Positions 1-8,356 of a stretch of DNA of 64,000 nt are shown piece by piece. A model generated the notes under the pieces. The model saw nothing but the letters and a program-made list of their open reading frames with translations. It made no database searches and was not told where the DNA came from. Origin of the DNA: Devosia sp. Root413D1 (GTDB taxonomy: Bacteria > Pseudomonadota > Alphaproteobacteria > Rhizobiales > Devosiaceae); NCBI RefSeq assembly GCF_001425235.1, contig NZ_LMEA01000008.1, positions 62,001-126,000 of the forward strand, written 5' to 3'. The translations under genes and the position numbers were made by a program. The stretch's first letter is position 1. Each line of letters opens with the position of its first letter.

Positions 1-46
1 CCTCCTCGTCATATTTGCCAAACACCCGGCAACACTGGAGGAACCG

Positions 47-805
47 ATGAAAATCCTCGTTGCCGTCAAGCGCGTCGTCGATCACGCGGTGCGCGTCCGT
101 GTCCGTTCCGATGGCTCGGGCGTCGAGACCGAGAACGTGCGCATGTCGATGAACCCCTTCGACAAGCACGCTGTCGAGGCCGCGGTGCAGCTCAGTGAAG
201 CCGGCCACGCCACCGAGATTGTCGTCGTCTCGATCGGGCCCAAGCAGAGCAACGACGTCATCCTCACCGCCCTCGCCATGGGCGCGCATCGTGGCATTCT
301 GATCGAGGCCGATGGCCGCGTCGAAACCCTGGCGGTGGCCAAGCTCCTCAAGGCCGTCGTTGCCGAGGAACAGCCCGATCTGGTGCTGCTCGGCAAGCAA
401 GCCGTCGACGACGACTCCAACCAGGTCGGCCAGATGCTGGCCGGCCTGCTCGACTGGCCGCAGGCGACCTTCGCTTCGGAGATCAAGGTCACGGGCGACG
501 GACTCGAAGTTACCCGCGAGGTCGACTACGGCCGCGCCACGGTTGGTGTCTCGCTGCCCGCCATCGTCACGGCCGACCTCCGCCTCAACACCCCGCGCAA
601 CGCCGCGCTGCCCATGGTGATGAAGGCGCGTTCGAAGCCGCTGGCCGTGCGCCCTGCCGCCGAGTTTGGGGTCGATCTCACGCCGCGGCTCAAGCTCGAG
701 AAGGTGAGCCCGCCGGCCGAGCGCATGGCCGGGCGCCGGGTCGCCGATGCTGCCGAACTGACCGCAGCAATTCAGTCTGAACTTTCCGAGCTGGAGGCGC
801 TCTGA
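47..805 (+). CDS. etfB: Electron transfer flavoprotein, beta subunit
   Basis: Small subunit of the soluble ETF heterodimer, which collects electrons from acyl-CoA and other flavoprotein dehydrogenases and passes them to ETF-ubiquinone oxidoreductase at the membrane. The 252-residue length is normal for the family. The N-terminus (MKILVAVKRVVD) and the late motif VSLPAIVTADLRLNTPR are typical of EtfB. A GGAGGA ribosome site lies 4 bases before the ATG. The stop overlaps the etfA start by one base (TGATG), so the two subunits are translationally coupled, as expected for a 1:1 complex. Nothing odd seen. Confidence 0.95.
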   Translation: MKILVAVKRVVDHAVRVRVRSDGSGVETENVRMSMNPFDKHAVEAAVQLSEAGHATEIVVVSIGPKQSNDVILTALAMGAHRGILIEADGRVETLAVAKLLKAVVAEEQPDLVLLGKQAVDDDSNQVGQMLAGLLDWPQATFASEIKVTGDGLEVTREVDYGRATVGVSLPAIVTADLRLNTPRNAALPMVMKARSKPLAVRPAAEFGVDLTPRLKLEKVSPPAERMAGRRVADAAELTAAIQSELSELEAL

Positions 806-1731
806 TGGCCGTCCTCGTTCTCGCCGAACACGATCTCGGCGTGCTCTCCGCCGCCACGGCCCGTATCGTCGCTGCCGCCGAAACGCTTGGCCCGGTCGAT
901 CTGCTGGTCGCGGGACAGGACGTCTCGGCCGTTGCCGCCGAAGCCGCAAAGCTTGCCGGCGTTGAGAAGGTGCTCGTTGCCGACAGCGCCGCGCTTGCCA
1001 ACCAATCGGCAGAGGCCGTCGCCGCGCTGCTCGCCCGCCTCGCCGAGCCCTACACCCATATCGTTGCCGCCGCTGCCGCCACCGGTCGCGACGCCATCCC
1101 GCGCCTCGCCGCGCGGCTCGACCTGATGCCGGTGACCGATGTCGTCGCCATCCACGGCCCGACCCGCTTCGATCGGCCGATCTACGCCGGCAATGCCATC
1201 GAGACGGTATCTTCGGGGCAGAGCAAACAGTTGCTGACCATCCGTGCCTCGGCCTTCCGCCCGGCGGCGACAGGCAACAATGCCCCTGCCCATTCCGTCG
1301 ATGCCGACGTGGCGGCGGTCGCCCGTTTCCTCGCGGCGCACCGCACCGAGAGCGATCTGCCGGAACTCTCGACCGCCCAGGTCGTCGTCGCCGGTGGTGT
1401 TTCCTTCGGCTCGGCCGAAAAGTTCGCGCTGGTCTCCGACCTTGCCAAAGTCCTCGGCGCTGCTGTCGGCGCCACCCGCGCTGCGGTCGATGCCGGCTAC
1501 GCCCCCAATGACTGGCAGGTCGGCCAGACCGGCAAGATCATCGCGCCCGACCTCTACATCGCCATCGGCATCTCCGGCGCGCTGCAGCACCTCGCCGGTA
1601 TCCAGGGCGCCAAGAAGATCATCGCCATCAACAAAGACCCCGAGGCGCCGCTAATGAAGATCGCCGATATCGCGCTGGTCGGGGACCTATTCGAAGTGGT
1701 GCCGCAGCTGATTGCGGGGTTGAAACGGTAG
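805..1731 (+). CDS. etfA: Electron transfer flavoprotein, alpha subunit
   Basis: Large ETF subunit, which holds the FAD. 308 residues, usual length. The C-terminal FAD-binding domain is clear: GQTGKIIAPDLYIAIGISGA is followed by a QHLAGI stretch and by AINKDPEAPLMKIADIALVGD-like sequence ending near residue 295. The N-terminal half is the usual less conserved alpha/beta domain. The start overlaps the etfB stop by one base, so it is the second gene of an etfBA operon. An intergenic palindromic element follows the stop and may end the transcript. Confidence 0.95.
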   Translation: MAVLVLAEHDLGVLSAATARIVAAAETLGPVDLLVAGQDVSAVAAEAAKLAGVEKVLVADSAALANQSAEAVAALLARLAEPYTHIVAAAAATGRDAIPRLAARLDLMPVTDVVAIHGPTRFDRPIYAGNAIETVSSGQSKQLLTIRASAFRPAATGNNAPAHSVDADVAAVARFLAAHRTESDLPELSTAQVVVAGGVSFGSAEKFALVSDLAKVLGAAVGATRAAVDAGYAPNDWQVGQTGKIIAPDLYIAIGISGALQHLAGIQGAKKIIAINKDPEAPLMKIADIALVGDLFEVVPQLIAGLKR

Positions 1732-1742
1732 GGCTGGTGTCT

Positions 1743-1892
1743 GTGGCCCACCCCCACCCTTGATCCCTTCCCCACAAGGGGGAGGGAGACGCTCACGGCA
1801 GCGTCGGCTCTTGCCTCTCCCTCCCCTTCAAGGGGAGGGTAGCGCAGCTTGGTCCGTAAGGACCGTAGCGGAGCTTGGTGGGGTGGGGCCAC
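1743..1892. repeat. Intergenic palindromic repeat (copy 1 of the CCCCACCCTTGATCC family)
   Basis: A 150-base element with outer arms GTGGCCC (1743-1749) and GGGCCAC (1886-1892) and inner G/C-rich arms (CCTCCCC/GGGGAGG type). Relatives lie at 5561-5695 and 49158-49261. Each sits between genes. The folded RNA could protect or terminate the etfBA message, but there is no T-tract. Confidence 0.7.
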
Positions 1893-1979
1893 ATGCACCA
1901 ACCCAGACTATCCGCCCCGTTGCAATTCCCCCGCCACCGCCTATAAACACCCCGCTCTCGTTTTCCCCGGACAGACCTG

Positions 1980-3164
1980 ATGTTTGAGACCCTGAAGAAG
2001 GCCACGCTCGACAAGATTTTCGTGCTGATGGCCGAGTATGCCGCCGATCCCCGCGACGGAAAGATCGACCTCGGCGTCGGCGTCTACAAAGATCCCAAGG
2101 GCGTCACGCCCGTCATGAGTTCGGTGAAAAAGGCCGAGCAGCGCATCCTCGATAGCGCCAAGACCAAGACCTACAAGGGTGTGGTCGGCAACAAGGAATT
2201 CTCCGCCGCCATCGTCGATCTGGCGCTGGGTGGTGTCGTCGACAATAAGCGGATCCGCTGCGTCAACGGCGCCGGCGGTACCGGTGCGCTGTCGATCCTG
2301 ATGAACGTCCTGGGCCGCGCTCGCCCTAAGGGCCGCATCTTCATTTCTGACCCGAGCTGGCCGAACCACTGGCCGATGGCCGAACTCGCTGGCCTGACCC
2401 CGGTCTACTACCCGTATTTCGACCACAAGACCCGCATCGTCGATTTCCCGGCCATGCTGGCGGCGCTCGACACCCTAACTTCCGACGATATCGTCTTGCT
2501 GCACGGCTGCTGCCACAACCCGACCGGCGCCAGCCTCACCAATGCGCAGTGGGACGAGGTGGTCGAGAGCCTGCAGCGCACCGGCGCCTTCCCGCTGGTC
2601 GATCTCGCCTATCTCGGCTTCGGCGATGGGCTCGAAGCCGATGCCTATGGCGTGCGCAAGGTCGTCTCCTCGGTGCCCGAGTCGATGGTCGCCTTCTCGG
2701 CCTCGAAGAATTTCGGCCTCTATCGCGAGCGCGCCGGCGTCGCCATCGCTATCGCCAGGGACTCCGAGTCGGCCGACGTCGTCTCCTCGCAGATGCAGAA
2801 CGTCATCCGCGCCACCATTTCGCAGACCCCCGACCATGGCGCCGAGATCGTCCGCGTCATTCTCGAGGACAAGGAACTGCGCGCCGAGTGGGAAGCCGAA
2901 CTCACCGAGATGCGGGAACGGATGAAGCGCCTGCGCGTCAAACTTGCCGACGCCATCCGGCAGCGCTCGAACTCGAAGGATTTCGATTTCATCGCCGAGC
3001 ATACCGGCATGTTCTCGCTGCTCGGCCTGCCTGAGGATGTCGTCACCAAGCTCAAGCTCGACGACGGCGTCTACATGATCAACGACAGTCGCATCAACGT
3101 CGCGGGAATCCCCGAGGATCGGATCGGCGAACTCGCCGACAAGATGCTCGCCGCGATCCGCTGA
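1980..3164 (+). CDS. Aromatic amino acid aminotransferase (PLP, fold type I, class I)
   Basis: PLP-dependent transaminase of the aspartate/aromatic aminotransferase group (TyrB/AspC-like), moving the amino group of aromatic amino acids or aspartate to 2-oxoglutarate. 394 residues, normal length. The N-terminal LGVGVYKD motif, the CCHNPTG substrate/PLP loop and the PLP lysine in SASKNFGLYRERAG (Lys about 243) are all present. The late RINVAG motif holds the carboxylate-binding arginine. No convincing ribosome site is visible before the ATG; it is preceded by the repeat at 1743-1892. Substrate choice between aspartate and aromatic acids cannot be settled by eye. Confidence 0.85.
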   Translation: MFETLKKATLDKIFVLMAEYAADPRDGKIDLGVGVYKDPKGVTPVMSSVKKAEQRILDSAKTKTYKGVVGNKEFSAAIVDLALGGVVDNKRIRCVNGAGGTGALSILMNVLGRARPKGRIFISDPSWPNHWPMAELAGLTPVYYPYFDHKTRIVDFPAMLAALDTLTSDDIVLLHGCCHNPTGASLTNAQWDEVVESLQRTGAFPLVDLAYLGFGDGLEADAYGVRKVVSSVPESMVAFSASKNFGLYRERAGVAIAIARDSESADVVSSQMQNVIRATISQTPDHGAEIVRVILEDKELRAEWEAELTEMRERMKRLRVKLADAIRQRSNSKDFDFIAEHTGMFSLLGLPEDVVTKLKLDDGVYMINDSRINVAGIPEDRIGELADKMLAAIR

Positions 3165-3254
3165 GACCGATCTCTGCTTTGCTGAGACGTTGTCTCGACT
3201 GCCGTTTGTGACTACCTAAAGAGCAGCTAACCATCTCCCTTGGAGGGGAACGAA

Positions 3255-3908
3255 ATGAAGTTCTTCGTCGATACCGCCGAGATCAAGGATATCCGCGATC
3301 TCTATGAAACCGGCCTGCTGGACGGGGTGACGACGAATCCCTCGCTGATCGCCAAATCCGGCCGCCAGTTCAAGGACGTGATCAAGGAGATTTGCTCGAT
3401 CGTTCCTGGTCCCGTGTCGGCTGAAGTCGCCGCCACCGACTATGACGGCATGATCGCCGAGGGCCATGTGCTGGCCAAGCTCGCCGAGAACGTCGTGGTG
3501 AAGGTGCCGCTGACCATCGATGGGTTGAAGGCCACCAAGACCTTCTCGAAGGAAGGCATCAAGACCAACGTCACGCTCTGTTTCTCGCCCAACCAGGCGC
3601 TGCTCGCGGCCAAGGTCGGCGCCACCTACATCTCGCCGTTCATCGGCCGCCTCGATGACATCAACGCCGACGGCGTCGAGCTGATCGAGAACATCCGCAC
3701 CATCTACGACAACTACTCGTTCGCCACCGAGATCCTCGCGGCCTCGATCCGTACCCCGAACCACATCACCGAGGTGGCTCTGGCCGGTGCCGACGTCGCC
3801 ACCATCCCGCCGGCGGTGATCTACAAGCTGGCCGACCACCCGCTGACCAAGTCGGGCCTCGAGCAGTTCGTTAAAGACTGGAAGTCGACGGGCCAGTCGA
3901 TCCTTTGA
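3255..3908 (+). CDS. Transaldolase / fructose-6-phosphate aldolase family enzyme
   Basis: Class I aldolase of the small TalC/FSA group, acting on fructose 6-phosphate in the pentose-phosphate pathway or as a direct aldolase. The chosen ATG gives 217 residues and the standard N-terminus [10 protein letters not shown]; an in-frame TTG 15 bases upstream overlaps the GGAGGGG ribosome site and is rejected. The Schiff-base lysine is Lys83 in VVKVPLT, and [11 protein letters not shown] (residues 26-36) is the phosphate-side loop. The C-terminus is short. Whether it is transaldolase or F6P aldolase needs assay. Confidence 0.9.
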   Translation: MKFFVDTAEIKDIRDLYETGLLDGVTTNPSLIAKSGRQFKDVIKEICSIVPGPVSAEVAATDYDGMIAEGHVLAKLAENVVVKVPLTIDGLKATKTFSKEGIKTNVTLCFSPNQALLAAKVGATYISPFIGRLDDINADGVELIENIRTIYDNYSFATEILAASIRTPNHITEVALAGADVATIPPAVIYKLADHPLTKSGLEQFVKDWKSTGQSIL

Positions 3909-3943
3909 TCGGCTGAAGGCAGGGCGCGCGCCACACACTCGGA

Positions 3944-4027
3944 GTCATTCCCGCGAAAGCGGGAATCTCCGTTTCGGAGCGCGCCGCATCCACTGCAAAC
4001 AGAAGTTCCCGCTTGCGCGGGAATGAC
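3944..4027. repeat. Palindromic repeat with 11-base terminal inverted repeats
   Basis: Outer arms GTCATTCCCGC (3944-3954) and GCGGGAATGAC (4017-4027) are exact reverse complements, and each is also part of a local hairpin (CCCGCgaaaGCGGG and its mirror). This is a common dispersed element type in Hyphomicrobiales. It fills the gap between the aldolase gene and mrp. Confidence 0.7.
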
Positions 4028-4064
4028 CCGGTGACAGCGGGGAAATTCAGGCAAGGCTTCCCCC

Positions 4065-5144
4065 ATGGCCAATGAACTCATCGCCACCGCCGTCCGCAAC
4101 GCGCTCGCTTCCGTCGAAATCCCCGGCGGCGGCGAACTGGCGGGCTATGGGGGGTTAAGCGAGATCATCGTCACCACCGGCGCCGTGGCTTTTGCCATCT
4201 CGGTTGCGCCGGGCATGGAAGCCGCCTTCGGTCCGGCCCGCGTCGCTGCCCAGGCTGCGGCCGAAAAGGTTGCTGAGGGCCGCAAGGTCATGGTGTCGCT
4301 CACCTCCGACCGCGCCCAGGCCGCGACCGGCCAGGCCAAGGCGCAGGGCCGTCCCGGCCCACCGCCGCGCGAAGCCGTGCCCGGCGTCCGCCATATCATC
4401 GCCGTCGGCTCCGGCAAGGGCGGCGTCGGCAAATCCACCGTCGCCGTCAACCTGGCGCTCGGCTTTGCTGCCGAGGGCCTGCGCACCGGCATCCTCGATG
4501 CCGATCTCTACGGGCCCTCGATCCCGAAGCTGCTCGGCCTCGAGGGCAAGCCCGCCGTTCGCGACGACGGTATCTTTGCTCCACACGAGGCCTATGGCCT
4601 CAAGGCGATGTCGATCGGCTCGATGCTCACTGCCAATCAGGCGGTGGTGTGGCGTGGCCCGATGGCCACCTCGGCGCTGCGGCAACTGCTGCGCGAGAGT
4701 GATTGGGGCGGTCTCGATGTGCTGGTCGTCGACCTGCCGCCCGGCACCGGCGATATCCAGATCTCGCTGGTCCAGCAGGTGCCGCTGCTTGGCGCTGTCA
4801 TCGTTTCCACCCCGCAGGATCTGGCGTTGATCGACGCCAAGAAGGCGATGGACATGCTGCTCCGCACCGACGTGCCGATCCTCGGCCTCATCGAGAACAT
4901 GAGCTACTTCGTCGCCCCGGACACGGGAGAACGCTACGACATCTTCGGCCATGGCGGCGCCAAAGCCGCTGCAAGCACGTTCGATATCCCGTTCCTCGGC
5001 GAAATCCCGCTGGTGATGTCGATCCGCGAAAGCTCCGATGCGGGCCGGCCGGTCGTCGCTACCGACCCCGATGGCGCCGAGGCGCAGGCCTTCCGCGCCA
5101 TCGTCCGCGCCATCCTCGCCGCCAGCCCGCAGCTGAAACCCTGA
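4065..5144 (+). CDS. mrp: Mrp/ApbC-family P-loop ATPase (iron-sulfur cluster carrier type)
   Basis: Cytosolic Mrp/NBP35-type ATPase, a family that carries Fe-S clusters to target proteins. 359 residues: an N-terminal MIP18/DUF59-like region (about 5-80), a Pro/Gly-rich linker, then the ATPase with the deviant Walker A GKGGVGKS (117-124) and DADLYGPS switch I. Odd point: the segment that carries the CPxC cluster-binding cysteines in classical members reads MSYFVAPDTGERYDIFG, so both cysteines are missing. The downstream GNAT gene starts 3 bases after the stop, so they are likely co-transcribed. Confidence 0.88.
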   Translation: MANELIATAVRNALASVEIPGGGELAGYGGLSEIIVTTGAVAFAISVAPGMEAAFGPARVAAQAAAEKVAEGRKVMVSLTSDRAQAATGQAKAQGRPGPPPREAVPGVRHIIAVGSGKGGVGKSTVAVNLALGFAAEGLRTGILDADLYGPSIPKLLGLEGKPAVRDDGIFAPHEAYGLKAMSIGSMLTANQAVVWRGPMATSALRQLLRESDWGGLDVLVVDLPPGTGDIQISLVQQVPLLGAVIVSTPQDLALIDAKKAMDMLLRTDVPILGLIENMSYFVAPDTGERYDIFGHGGAKAAASTFDIPFLGEIPLVMSIRESSDAGRPVVATDPDGAEAQAFRAIVRAILAASPQLKP

Positions 5145-5147
5145 GCC

Positions 5148-5588
5148 ATGCTGTCGCTTCGGCTCGCCACCGCAGCTGACATCGACGCGCTCATCGCCAT
5201 CGACCACGTCGCCACCCATAGCGCCGACCGCCGCGAGGCGATTGCCGAGTGGATCGCGCTGGGCCACTGCCACCTCGCCGAGCGCGATGGCGCCGTCGCC
5301 GGCTATGTCGCGCTCACCCGCAGCTTCTTCCGCTCGCCCTTCATCGAAATGCTGATGGTCGGCGCCGCCTTCCGCCGCACCGGCATCGGCCGTACCCTGA
5401 TTGAGCATTGCATCTCGATTACGCCGTCCGACCAGAAGCTCTGGACCTCGACCAACGAGTCCAATGCGCCAATGCGTGCCCTCCTGCCGCAACTCGGCTT
5501 CGAGCAGACCGGTGCATTCGAGCAGCTCGACGAGGGCGATCCGGAGCTGATCTTCCTGAGGTGGCCCCCTAACGCCGGGGCGGGCTGA
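5148..5588 (+). CDS. GNAT-family N-acetyltransferase
   Basis: Transfers an acetyl group from acetyl-CoA to an unknown amine. 146 residues, one GNAT domain: beta strands with VAGYVAL, the acetyl-CoA loop in RRTGIGRTLIEH (about 77-88) and a C-terminal LPQLGFEQTG segment. The ATG lies 3 bases after the mrp stop. The last eight residues (WPPNAGAG) are encoded inside the palindromic element 5561-5695, which also supplies the stop codon, so the original C-terminus may have been replaced. Substrate unknown. Confidence 0.85.
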   Translation: MLSLRLATAADIDALIAIDHVATHSADRREAIAEWIALGHCHLAERDGAVAGYVALTRSFFRSPFIEMLMVGAAFRRTGIGRTLIEHCISITPSDQKLWTSTNESNAPMRALLPQLGFEQTGAFEQLDEGDPELIFLRWPPNAGAG

Positions 5589-5695
5589 CGCCCACCCTTG
5601 ATCCCTCCCCGCAAGGGGGAGGGAGACGATCGCCTCGATATCAGTGTGAGGGTCTCCCTCCCCCTTGCGGGGAGGGGACAGGGGTGGGGGGCCAC
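5561..5695. repeat. Palindromic repeat overlapping a gene end (copy 2 of the CCCCACCCTTGATCC family)
   Basis: Outer arms GTGGCCCCC (5561-5569) and GGGGGCCAC (5687-5695), inner arms CCCTCCCCgcaagGGGGAGGG and its mirror at 5651-5677. Closely related to the elements at 1743-1892 and 49158-49261. The left arm lies inside the 3' end of the GNAT gene. Confidence 0.75.
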
Positions 5696-5744
5696 AGCCA
5701 CCAGCTTCTCGGTAACACCGGTGACATCCCTTCTTCGCACTGTT

Positions 5745-5760
5745 ATGCAATCGATTACAT
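5745..5760. promoter_or_regulatory. LacI-family type operator upstream of the beta-glucosidase gene
   Basis: ATGCAATCGATTACAT is a 16-base near-perfect palindrome with the central CG and the AATCGATT core typical of LacI-family operators. It lies 80 bases before the GH1 start, so a sugar-responsive LacI-type repressor encoded elsewhere probably controls the gene. Inferred from pattern only. Confidence 0.6.
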
Positions 5761-5839
5761 TGATCCGCGGGCGTCGAGAATCGGCGTCCCGGAACGACCA
5801 CAACGAGCGCATGAGCGCCGCCCTGTTGAGGAGTGAGAA

Positions 5840-7144
5840 GTGTTTTCGATTTCGCGTGACGAGCTCGGCCCGAATTTCACTTTCGGCGCCGCCACTGCCG
5901 CCTATCAGATCGAGGGCGGCCAGACCGATGGCCGCGGCACCTCGATCTGGGACACGTTTTCATCCACCCCCGGCAACGTGAAGAACCTCGATACCGGCGC
6001 CGTCGCCTGCGACCACTACAACCGCTGGCCTGGCGACCTCGATCTGATCCGCGATGGCGGCTTCGACGCCTATCGCTTCTCCTTCGCCTGGCCGCGCCTC
6101 ATCCCCGAGGGGATCGGCGCGGTGAACCCCAAAGGGCTCGAGTTCTATGACCGCCTGATCGACGGCATGCTCGAGCGCGGCATCAAGCCCTACGCCACGC
6201 TCTATCACTGGGATCTGCCGAGCCCGCTGCAGGACAAGGGCGGCTGGATGAACCGCGATATCGCCAGCTGGTTCGCCGAATATGCTGCCGTGGTGGGGCA
6301 TCACTTCGGCGATCGCCTCGCCGCCACCGCCACCATCAACGAGCCGTGGTGCGTCGCCTTCCTTAGCCATTTCCTCGGCATCCATGCTCCCGGCTATCGC
6401 GACCTCCGCGCCGCATCCCGCGCCATGCACCACGTGCTGTTCGCCCATGGCACCGCCATCGACGCGCTGCGCGCCGAGAGTGTCAAAAACCTCGGCATCG
6501 TGCTGAACCTCGAAAAGACCGAGGCGGCCTCCGACAAGCCGGAGGACATCGAAGCGCAGAACCTCGGCGATGCGCTGTTCAACCGCTGGTATCTCGATGG
6601 CGTGTTCAAGGGCCGCTACCCCGAGGCACTCACCAGCCGGCTGGCCGAGTACCTGCCCGAGGGCTTCGAGAAGGATATGGAAGTCGTCTCCCGTCCGCTC
6701 GATTGGCTCGGCATCAACTACTATACCCGCGGCCTCTACGCTGCCGGCCCCAATGGGCTGTTCGGCGCCGAGCGCCGCTCCGGCGACCTCGAGACCAGCG
6801 ATCTCGGCTGGGAAATCTACCCCAAGGGGCTCGAGGACCTGCTGGTCCACGTCAACCGCGACTACACCAAGCTGCCGCTCTATGTCACCGAAACCGGTAT
6901 GAGCGAGACCAACGACGAGCGCCGGGTGAAGTTCTACGACGAGCATCTGCGGGCCGTCGCCAACGCGCAGGGGCAGGGCGCCGATGTCAGAGGCTTTTTC
7001 GCCTGGTCGCTGCTCGACAACTACGAGTGGTCGCAAGGCTACACCTCGCGCTTCGGCATCGTGCATGTCGACTACGAGACGCAGGTGCGCACACCGAAAG
7101 CCAGCTACCGCGCCTTCCAGGGCATGCTGCACAACACGCGGTGA
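5840..7144 (+). CDS. Glycoside hydrolase family 1 beta-glucosidase
   Basis: Hydrolyses beta-glucosides such as cellobiose in the cytosol; no signal peptide. 434 residues, a single (beta/alpha)8 GH1 barrel. The N-terminal signature FTFGAATAAYQIEGG (13-27) and the acid/base motif TINEP (Glu168) are clear. The nucleophile motif reads YVTETG (Glu351) where most GH1 enzymes have TENG, so the residue after the nucleophile is Thr instead of Asn. The start is GTG with GAGGAGTGAG just upstream. A LacI-type operator precedes it. No sugar transporter is adjacent. Confidence 0.9.
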   Translation: MFSISRDELGPNFTFGAATAAYQIEGGQTDGRGTSIWDTFSSTPGNVKNLDTGAVACDHYNRWPGDLDLIRDGGFDAYRFSFAWPRLIPEGIGAVNPKGLEFYDRLIDGMLERGIKPYATLYHWDLPSPLQDKGGWMNRDIASWFAEYAAVVGHHFGDRLAATATINEPWCVAFLSHFLGIHAPGYRDLRAASRAMHHVLFAHGTAIDALRAESVKNLGIVLNLEKTEAASDKPEDIEAQNLGDALFNRWYLDGVFKGRYPEALTSRLAEYLPEGFEKDMEVVSRPLDWLGINYYTRGLYAAGPNGLFGAERRSGDLETSDLGWEIYPKGLEDLLVHVNRDYTKLPLYVTETGMSETNDERRVKFYDEHLRAVANAQGQGADVRGFFAWSLLDNYEWSQGYTSRFGIVHVDYETQVRTPKASYRAFQGMLHNTR

Positions 7145-7200
7145 GGGGCGGGCGCCTTCGCTCCTCGCTCCGCTCGTAGCGCGCTACGCTTCGCTGCGCG

Positions 7201-7324
7201 TACCCCTCATCCGGCGCTACGCGCCGCCTTCTCCCTCAAGGGGAGAAGGCACCCGACTGAGGTGCCTGAGGTAATCACCTTCTCCCCTTGAGGGAGAAGG
7301 TGCCCGAAGGGCGGATGAGGGGTA
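7201..7324. repeat. Palindromic repeat with 13-base terminal inverted repeats
   Basis: Outer arms TACCCCTCATCCG (7201-7213) and CGGATGAGGGGTA (7312-7324) match perfectly; inside are two hairpins of the CCTTCTCCCTCAAGGGGAGAAGG type. It lies between two convergent genes (bgl and the minus-strand LprI-like gene), so it may act as a bidirectional transcript end. A second subfamily relative to the 1743 and 49158 elements. Confidence 0.7.
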
Positions 7325-7375
7325 TCGCAACCGTCAGGTTGCGCGATCGGAGCGCAGCGACGAGCGACCCGCAGG

Positions 7376-8182
7376 CTACATCGCCGGCGCCGGCTCTGCC
7401 GCGTACGTCACCGTGTGCTTGCCGCCCACCCACGCGTAGGTCGCCCAGCAGGCGTCAGCCGCCGTCGCCTTCGGGCAATTGGTGCTGTCGACCCATAGCC
7501 GCGCCGTCGTCCCGGTTTCGGCCTGCACCAGCGTCGGCATGCCGCCCAGCGCTTCGATCGGGGCGGCGAACTTTTCCGACGACACCGCGATCTGCACGGC
7601 GCAGCCGCCATTGCCGCAGAACGCCGTCGCCGAATTGCTGCACTGCAGCGGCTGCGAGTTGATCACGTAGTCGGCGATCCCGTCGCCATCGAGGTCGGCG
7701 CTCAGCAGCCCCGGCCGGTCGCCGCCGGCGTTCAGCGTGCCACCCAGCTTGGTGCATTGCTCGGCATAGCCGGATATCAGCGTTTCAACCCCCTCAGGGA
7801 TCGGCGCCGTTACCGGTGGCACCTGGTTCTGCAGGTCCGAGAACTGCTGCATCGACGTGCCCAGTTCCGCCTTCAGCGCCGCAATCCGCTCGGTATACAC
7901 CTTGCGCAGGCACGTGATGTCGGCGCCGCATTTGCCGCGGTCGGCGAGGAACGCTTCGGCGTCGTCGTGCCGGGCGCCGTTGGCGCCCATGAACATCGGC
8001 ACCTTGTCGTAGGCGTAGAACAGCCCGGCCATCTCGCTGTCGAGCGCCGAGGTCACGCCGTCGCGGCACACCGCCACTTCATCGGCGGCCGCCGCCTTGC
8101 TGCAATCAAAGCTCGCCGCCTGCAAGGGAGAGGCGACCAGCAGTAGAAACATCAGGCTCATGAGGCCCAGAAATGCGCGCAT
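7376..8182 (-). CDS. Secreted protein with LprI-like (DUF1311) N-terminal domain
   Basis: 268 residues from the chosen ATG. A signal peptide (MRAFLGLMSLMFLLLVASPLQA, residues 1-22) precedes an LprI/DUF1311-like stretch SFDCSKAAAADEVAVC with paired cysteines, a lysozyme-inhibitor-like fold in the family. The C-terminal half (about 150-268) has an FG-GAP-like piece, LDGDGIADYVINS, and several cysteines. The open frame continues 126 codons upstream, but that part overlaps the divergent GT25 gene and lacks coding sense; the AGGTGA site 6 bases before this ATG settles the start. Function unknown; periplasmic. Confidence 0.75.
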   Translation of the reverse strand: MRAFLGLMSLMFLLLVASPLQAASFDCSKAAAADEVAVCRDGVTSALDSEMAGLFYAYDKVPMFMGANGARHDDAEAFLADRGKCGADITCLRKVYTERIAALKAELGTSMQQFSDLQNQVPPVTAPIPEGVETLISGYAEQCTKLGGTLNAGGDRPGLLSADLDGDGIADYVINSQPLQCSNSATAFCGNGGCAVQIAVSSEKFAAPIEALGGMPTLVQAETGTTARLWVDSTNCPKATAADACWATYAWVGGKHTVTYAAEPAPAM

Positions 8183-8356
8183 AATTTCACCTGCCGAATG
8201 TAAGTTGTTCGAGATACTAGCGTTTTTGACACCAACCGACGACGCAACTCTCTGTGCGTCCTCAACGAAGCCTGAACCGCCGCCTACGGCGCTTGCCATA
8301 GTCACCGGCTTTGGCCAAGAAGCAGCACGGCAATCCTGACCACCCCGCGGTGTCGA

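Noticed and set aside
3163..3196. Small hairpins GAGA/TCTC and GAGAC/GTCTC after the aminotransferase gene as terminator
   Set aside because: Stems of only 4-5 bp and no T-tract.
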